A stretch of DNA of 63,746 nucleotides from RGIG1752 sp045650425 (GTDB taxonomy: Bacteria; Bacillota_I; Bacilli_A; RF39; UBA660). The notes under the pieces were generated by a model. It ran no database searches and was not told the origin of the DNA. It saw nothing but the letters and a program-made list of their open reading frames with translations. Made by a program: the position numbers and the translations under genes. This document shows, in pieces, positions 59,584 through 63,746 of the stretch; position 1 is the stretch's first letter, and the number at the start of each line of letters is the position of its first letter. The stretch spans positions 1-63,746 of the forward strand of contig JAZRRD010000083.1 of NCBI GenBank assembly GCA_045650425.1, in the 5' to 3' direction.

Positions 59584-60351
59584 ATGATAAGCATTAAAAG
59601 CGAAAGAGAAATTGAATTAATGAAGCATGCAGGTTATATTAATTATTTAACTCATGAAGAATTAAAGAAACACGTAAAAATAGGTGTTACGACTAAAACT
59701 CTCGATAAAATAGCTTATGATTTTATAATTCAAAATGATTGTATTCCATCATTTCTTAATTATGAAGGGTTTCCCGCAACTATATGCGCATCAATTAATG
59801 ATACAGTAGTTCACGGGATTCCCGGGAATACAAAATTAAAAAATGGTGATATAATATCAATAGACATTGGCGTAGCTTATCAGGGATATCATTCTGATTC
59901 AGCTAGAACTTATGTTGTTGGAGATGCTAGTGAGGAAATTAAAAATCTAGTTGCCAATACTGAAGAATCTTTATATAAAGGTTTATCAGTAATTAAGGAA
60001 GGTGCTAGAATAGGAGACATAGGAGCTGCGGTAACATCCGTTGCCAATAAATCAAATTACGGTGTAATTAGAGAATTAGTTGGGCACGGAGTTGGCAGTA
60101 GTATCCATGAAGATCCTGATGTTCCAAATTTTGGCAGACCTAAAACTGGAATGGTATTGAAAGCAGGAATGGTATTAGCGGTAGAACCAATGTTAAATTT
60201 AGGCTCAAGACATGTTTATTTAGATGACGATGATTGGGCAATAAAAACTGATGATGGAAAACCATCAGCCCATTTTGAACATACAGTGTTAGTAACTAAA
60301 GATGGGTATGAAATTTTAACAGGAGATAAAAATGGCGAATCAAAAATCTAA
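59584..60351 (+). CDS. map: Methionine aminopeptidase, type I
   Basis: Removes the initiator methionine. 255 residues. Metal ligands: IDIGVAYQGYHSDSARTY (two aspartates), GHGVGSSIHEDP (histidine) and the glutamates in AVEPML and AHFEHTVLV. Within it lies a 12 bp palindrome ATTCCCGGGAAT (59818-59829). It overlaps infA by 20 nt. Confidence 0.97.
   Translation: MISIKSEREIELMKHAGYINYLTHEELKKHVKIGVTTKTLDKIAYDFIIQNDCIPSFLNYEGFPATICASINDTVVHGIPGNTKLKNGDIISIDIGVAYQGYHSDSARTYVVGDASEEIKNLVANTEESLYKGLSVIKEGARIGDIGAAVTSVANKSNYGVIRELVGHGVGSSIHEDPDVPNFGRPKTGMVLKAGMVLAVEPMLNLGSRHVYLDDDDWAIKTDDGKPSAHFEHTVLVTKDGYEILTGDKNGESKI
59818..59829. promoter_or_regulatory. Candidate Noc-binding site inside map
   Basis: Perfect palindrome ATTCCCGGGAAT whose core TTCCCGGGAA equals the core of the Bacillus Noc site ATTTCCCGGGAAAT. 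It is the only CCCGGG I saw in the window. Confidence 0.35.
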
Positions 60352-60565
60352 TAAAGAAGAAAAAATTGAAGTTGAAGGTAAAGTAGTTGAAGTTTTAAAA
60401 GGAAGCGACTACCTAGTTGAATTACCTAACGGACATACTGTAAAAGCCTACGTTTCTGGTAAAATGCGAGTTAACATGATTCGTATATTACCAGGTGATA
60501 CAGTAACAATCGAATTATCGCCTTATGACTTAACACGTGGGCGCATAACATGGAATAAAAGATAG
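60332..60565 (+). CDS. infA: Translation initiation factor IF-1
   Basis: S1-type beta barrel that blocks the A site during initiation. 77 residues: KIEVEGKVVEVLKGSDYLVELPNGHTVKAYVSGKMRVNMIRILPGDTVTIELSPYDLTRGRITW is the family core. Confidence 0.97.
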   Translation: MANQKSNKEEKIEVEGKVVEVLKGSDYLVELPNGHTVKAYVSGKMRVNMIRILPGDTVTIELSPYDLTRGRITWNKR

Positions 60566-60579
60566 TTGGAGGAAAAATT

Positions 60580-60693
60580 ATGAAAGTAAGACCATCAGTT
60601 AAAAAAATTTGTAAAAAGTGCAAAGTAATAAGAAGAAAAGGAAAAGTTATGGTTATTTGTGAAAATCCAAAACACAAACAAACTCAAGGTTAA
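60580..60693 (+). CDS. rpmJ: Ribosomal protein L36 (bL36)
   Basis: 37-residue zinc-binding 50S protein, translation MKVRPSVKKICKKCKV followed by IRRKGKVMVICENPKHKQTQG. The CxxC pair (ICKKCK) and later C and H form the zinc site. Shine-Dalgarno GGAGG precedes the ATG. Confidence 0.97.
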   Translation: MKVRPSVKKICKKCKVIRRKGKVMVICENPKHKQTQG

Positions 60694-60705
60694 TAGGAGG
60701 TAAAT

Positions 60706-61080
60706 ATGGCACGTATTAAAAATATTGAATTACCAAGTGAAAAACATACTGTAATTGGATTAACAGCAATTTATGGTATTGGAAGAAATTTAGCAAAAAC
60801 TATTTGTGAAAAAGCTAATGTAGAAACTACAAAGAAAGTTAAAGACTTAACTGACGAAGAAGTTGCACGTTTAAGAAAAGAAGTTGAAAATGCTACAGTT
60901 GAAGGAGATCTAAGAAGAGAAATTCAAATGAGCATAAAAAACAAAATGGAAATCAATTGCTACCAAGGAATTAGACATAAAAAAGGTTTACCAGTAAGAG
61001 GACAAAGAACAAGCCGCAACGCTAAGACTCGTAAAGGTAGAGGAAAAGTAGTTGCTAATAAGAAGAAAGCTGGAAAGTAG
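60706..61080 (+). CDS. rpsM: Ribosomal protein S13 (uS13)
   Basis: 30S head protein contacting the P-site tRNA and L5. 124 residues: GLTAIYGIGRNLAKTICEKAN and the C-terminal CYQGIRHKKGLPVRGQRTSRNAKTRKG. Confidence 0.97.
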   Translation: MARIKNIELPSEKHTVIGLTAIYGIGRNLAKTICEKANVETTKKVKDLTDEEVARLRKEVENATVEGDLRREIQMSIKNKMEINCYQGIRHKKGLPVRGQRTSRNAKTRKGRGKVVANKKKAGK

Positions 61081-61093
61081 GAGGTAAATAATT

Positions 61094-61477
61094 ATGGCAT
61101 ATAATAGAAGAAAAAGAAAAGTTAAAAAGAATATACCTGAAGCTGCAGTTCATATTCATTCAACATATAATAACACTATCGTATCAGTAACTGATAAAGA
61201 TGGTAATGTTATTACATGGGCTTCTTCAGGAACAATTGGCTATAAAGGAAGTAAAAAGAAAACTCCATTTGCAGCAGGACTTTGTGCAGAAGCTGCTGGA
61301 AAAGCTGCTATGGAACAAGGCGTAGTTAAAGTAGATGTTTTTGTAAAAGGTTTAGGCGCAGGAAGAGAAACTGCAATTAGATCATTACAAGCAGTTGGAT
61401 TAGAAATTACAAGTATAAATGATGAAACACCAGTTCCACATAATGGATGTCGTCCACCAAAACGTCCAAGAAACTAG
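61094..61477 (+). CDS. rpsK: Ribosomal protein S11 (uS11)
   Basis: 30S platform protein. 127 residues: AVHIHSTYNNTIVSVTDKDGN and DETPVPHNGCRPPKRPRN at the end, both diagnostic. Confidence 0.97.
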   Translation: MAYNRRKRKVKKNIPEAAVHIHSTYNNTIVSVTDKDGNVITWASSGTIGYKGSKKKTPFAAGLCAEAAGKAAMEQGVVKVDVFVKGLGAGRETAIRSLQAVGLEITSINDETPVPHNGCRPPKRPRN

Positions 61478-61497
61478 TGAAAGAAGAGGGTTAAAAT

Positions 61498-62442
61498 ATG
61501 ATAAGTTTTGAAAAACCAGAATACAAAATTGCTGAATATGTAGAAAGTAATAATTTCGGAAAATTTGAATTAGAACCATTAGAAAGAGGATTTGGGACTA
61601 CTATAGGTAATGCACTAAGAAGAGTTATGCTTTCTAGCTTACCAGGAAGTGCTGTAATCGCCGTTAAAATAGAAGGTGTATTACATGAATTTCAAAAAAT
61701 CGAAGGTGTAAGAGAAGATGTTACTGCTATAGTTTTAAATCTTAAGAATTTAGTTGTTAGAAATCATTCTGATGAAGTTAAAACTTTAAGATTAATTGCA
61801 AAAGAAGAAGGAGTAGTAACTGCTTCAGATATCGAAAAAGATGCCGACATTGAAATTATTAATCCTGATCACGTTATTTGTACACTTGTAAAAGGTGGAA
61901 AAATCGACATGGAATTAACAATTGCAAACGGTAAAGGATATGTTGACGCTGCAACTAACAAAAAATTATTTGGAGAAAATAGGGTTGGTGTTATTGCTAT
62001 TGATGCATCATATTCTCCAATAGAATTAGTTAAATATGACGTTGAAGATACACGTGTTGGTCAAAATGAAAATTTTGATAAATTAATAATGCAAGTTTAT
62101 ACAAATGGTGCTATAACACCAGAAGAAGCAATGGCTTTATCAGCTAGAATTTTAATTGAACATTTCAATATTATTACTGATTTAAATTCAATTAGTGATG
62201 TTTCAGGATTAATGGCTGAGAAGAAAGTTGACACAATCACAAAAACATTAGAAACTTCAATTGAAGAAATTGAATTCTCAGTAAGAGCATATAATTGCTT
62301 AAAGAGAGCTGGTATTCACACTGTTCAAGACTTAATTTCGAAAAGAGAATCTGAAGTTACTAAAATCCGTAACTTAGGTAAAAAATCACTAAAAGAAGTG
62401 TTAGACAAAGTAGCAGAAATGGGACTTAAGTTCCGCGATTAA
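61498..62442 (+). CDS. rpoA: RNA polymerase alpha subunit
   Basis: Alpha dimer scaffold for polymerase assembly. 314 residues: N-terminal domain with PLERGFGTTIGNALRRVMLSSLPGSAV, and C-terminal domain (about residues 250-314) with SVRAYNCLKRAGIHTVQDLISKRESEV and IRNLGKKSLKEVLDKVAEMGL, the DNA- and activator-contact helices. Confidence 0.98.
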   Translation: MISFEKPEYKIAEYVESNNFGKFELEPLERGFGTTIGNALRRVMLSSLPGSAVIAVKIEGVLHEFQKIEGVREDVTAIVLNLKNLVVRNHSDEVKTLRLIAKEEGVVTASDIEKDADIEIINPDHVICTLVKGGKIDMELTIANGKGYVDAATNKKLFGENRVGVIAIDASYSPIELVKYDVEDTRVGQNENFDKLIMQVYTNGAITPEEAMALSARILIEHFNIITDLNSISDVSGLMAEKKVDTITKTLETSIEEIEFSVRAYNCLKRAGIHTVQDLISKRESEVTKIRNLGKKSLKEVLDKVAEMGLKFRD

Positions 62443-62457
62443 AAGGAGTGAAAAAAG

Positions 62458-62802
62458 ATGGCATATAGAAAATTAAATAGAGAAACTAGACAAAGAAGAA
62501 GTATCCTTGCTGGTTTAACAAAAACTGTTCTTATGAATGAATCTGTTGTAACTACTGAAGCTAGAGCTAAAGAAGTACGTAAATTTGTTGATAAGATGAT
62601 CACTTATGGAAAAAGAGGTACATTAGTATCTCGTCGTAAAGCATTAGCTTTCTTACATAACGATAAAGATGTTGTAAAGAAAGTATTTGATGACTTAGCA
62701 AAAAGATACGAAACAAGAAATGGTGGATATACTAGAATAATAAAATTAAAAGAGCGTATTGGTGATGACGCTTTAGAAGTTATTTTAGAATTAGTAAAAT
62801 AA
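62458..62802 (+). CDS. rplQ: Ribosomal protein L17 (bL17)
   Basis: 50S protein near the tunnel exit. 114 residues: YRKLNRETRQRRSILAGLTKTVLMNESVVTTEARAKEVR and RNGGYTRIIKLKERIGDDALEVILEL. Last gene of the ribosomal-protein operon. Confidence 0.97.
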   Translation: MAYRKLNRETRQRRSILAGLTKTVLMNESVVTTEARAKEVRKFVDKMITYGKRGTLVSRRKALAFLHNDKDVVKKVFDDLAKRYETRNGGYTRIIKLKERIGDDALEVILELVK

Positions 62803-62828
62803 ATTCAGAATTACTCTGAATTTTTTTT
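62802..62828 (+). terminator. Terminator of the ribosomal-protein operon
   Basis: AATTCAGA (62802-62809) pairs with TCTGAATT (62815-62822) around ATTAC, T run to 62828. The 5' arm begins at the rplQ stop. Confidence 0.85.
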
Positions 62829-62845
62829 AATTTTAAAATCATTCA

Positions 62846-62874
62846 TTGCAAAGAATATTCATTTATGTTAATAT
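62846..62874 (+). promoter_or_regulatory. Promoter of the terminal coiled-coil gene
   Basis: TTGCAA (62846-62851), 17 bp, TAATAT (62869-62874) with TGT extension; Shine-Dalgarno AAAGGGAGTG follows. Confidence 0.55.
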
Positions 62875-62906
62875 TATTCTAGAGTAAAATAAAGGGAGTG
62901 CTAGTA

Positions 62907-63746
62907 ATGCAAACAAATATTTTTTCATTAATTGATGAATTGGTAAAAATGTCAGGAAGTAATAATGATTTTGATACTATAGAATCTGAAATTGCAGTTA
63001 TTGATACTGAAATACCGCAAATTAAAGCTGATTTAGAAGAATTATCGTCTTCTATAAGTGATGAAAAATATTTTGATGCATCACAAGAAATCCTAGATCG
63101 TAATATTGAAATTAGTGTTAGTAAAAAGCTTTCTAAATTAGAAATTGAATATGATATTTTAAAAGAAAAATTATTTTCTTTAGAAAAGGAAGAACAAAAA
63201 GCATTTGAAGGAATAGATTCTTTAAAACAAAAAATAATAACAATAAAAAGAAATCTTAGTTTAATAGATGAAAGAATAAATAATTCTAATAATGATGATA
63301 CAAAAAAACTATATAACTTTATTTTAGATGAAGAACAAAACAAGGTTACAGAATTGCAAAAAGAATTAGAAACTAAAGAAATTAATTTAGAAAAATTAAC
63401 AGATGAAATTTCAGAATTAAATACTTTAAACCAAAATACTAAAAATTTAATTGAACAATCAACATCAAGGTTGTTAGAAGTAAGAAGAAGCCTTTCTGAT
63501 AAAAGTAGTTACGTTGATGAAAATCTAAAACATAAAGATAGCGCAAAAATAAAAGAATTATCTTCCGCGCTTGAAGCACTAGAAAGCAAAAAAAATACAC
63601 TAGTAAACGATACAAGTTTCATTGCAAATAATATAAAAGAATTAATAATTTCTAAAGATAATGAAAAAGCATTGACAAAATTATCAGAACTAGTATTAAA
63701 CATTAAGAAAAAACCATACATGGATATTAATGATAAAAAATCATTA
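62907..63746 (+). CDS. Long coiled-coil protein of unknown function (partial, runs off the right edge)
   Basis: 280 codons are open with no stop, from ATG 62907 (Shine-Dalgarno AAAGGGAGTG) to the window end. The translation, beginning MQTNIFSLIDELVKMSG, is dominated by E, K, L, I and S with few aromatics or prolines, and shows heptad-like spacing throughout (for example ISELNTLNQNTKNLIEQS), indicating an extended coiled coil. No signal peptide, membrane segment or catalytic motif is seen in this part. Its position after rplQ is usually taken by ecfA1. No function assigned. Confidence 0.75.
   Translation, partial: MQTNIFSLIDELVKMSGSNNDFDTIESEIAVIDTEIPQIKADLEELSSSISDEKYFDASQEILDRNIEISVSKKLSKLEIEYDILKEKLFSLEKEEQKAFEGIDSLKQKIITIKRNLSLIDERINNSNNDDTKKLYNFILDEEQNKVTELQKELETKEINLEKLTDEISELNTLNQNTKNLIEQSTSRLLEVRRSLSDKSSYVDENLKHKDSAKIKELSSALEALESKKNTLVNDTSFIANNIKELIISKDNEKALTKLSELVLNIKKKPYMDINDKKSL

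Noticed and set aside
60525..60545. CACGTG in the end of infA as a parS site
   Set aside because: Flanking bases (AACACGTGGG) do not form the extended GTTTCACGTGAAAC palindrome.
62879..63721. Minus-strand frames opposite the terminal coiled-coil gene
   Set aside because: The plus-strand frame has a promoter, a strong ribosome-binding site and coherent coiled-coil composition; the minus frames are Ser/Phe-rich shadows.

Overview
The window is a contiguous, AT-rich (roughly 30% GC by eye) chromosomal segment from a Bacilli-type Firmicute, spanning the replication origin and ending just past the large ribosomal-protein operon. UGA is used as a stop (for example at the end of rnpA and ywiB), so this is not a Mollicutes with code 4. 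The Bacilli assignment rests on a ComK homologue, a Noc-type ParB, the RNA polymerase delta subunit, GerQ, and the rpmH/dnaA divergent origin. spo0A, spoIIR and gerQ indicate endospore formation. Gene content and streamlining suggest a deep-branching, probably gut-associated Bacilli lineage (Erysipelotrichia/RF39-like); that placement is inference. No tRNA, rRNA, CRISPR array or insertion sequence was seen.

Layout. 1-3535 (minus): recF (partial), comK, dnaN, dnaA. 3536-4166: origin region with many DnaA-box variants and a tandem pair of Spo0A-box-like sites. 4167-11761 (plus): rpmH-rnpA-yidC-jag-hypothetical, then mnmE-mnmG-rsmG-noc. 11788-13716 (minus): a class A PBP. 13807-19189: ywiB-argS-rpoE, prfA-prmC-spoIIR-mntP. 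19349-21298: murA and an SGNH hydrolase. 21349-26908: a compact type VII secretion locus (EssC, YukD/EsaB-like, two WXG100 proteins) without EssB, EssA or EsaA nearby. 26934-32343 (minus): TetR regulator, TtcA-like enzyme, a three-gene surface/cell-wall operon and gerQ. 32439-36116: yitT-like gene and ftsE-ftsX-pcsB. 36202-39745: an unusual pentapeptide-repeat/radical-SAM fusion, whiA and an unknown Rossmann-like protein. 39755-40324 (minus): clpP. 40434-48620: uridine-kinase-like protein and a glycolytic cluster gap, (DUF3419-like), pgk, tpi, spo0A, gpmI. 48872-62802: the S10-spc-alpha operon with a structured leader and no rpmD. The right edge holds the start of a long coiled-coil protein.

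How it fits together. Replication initiation (DnaA, DnaN, RecF), chromosome organisation (Noc) and cell-cycle or developmental control (Spo0A, WhiA, ComK) cluster around the origin. Two Spo0A-box-like sites 10 bp apart in the origin, and a triplicated GACAA element at exact 20 bp spacing upstream of spo0A, suggest a link between sporulation commitment and replication. The comK gene occupies the slot normally held by the S4-domain gene between dnaN and recF, so its dosage would follow origin firing. The most novel-looking single protein is the pentapeptide/radical-SAM fusion at 36202-38049.

Many coding starts were moved from the longest open frame to the codon following the Shine-Dalgarno sequence; the reason is given in each entry.
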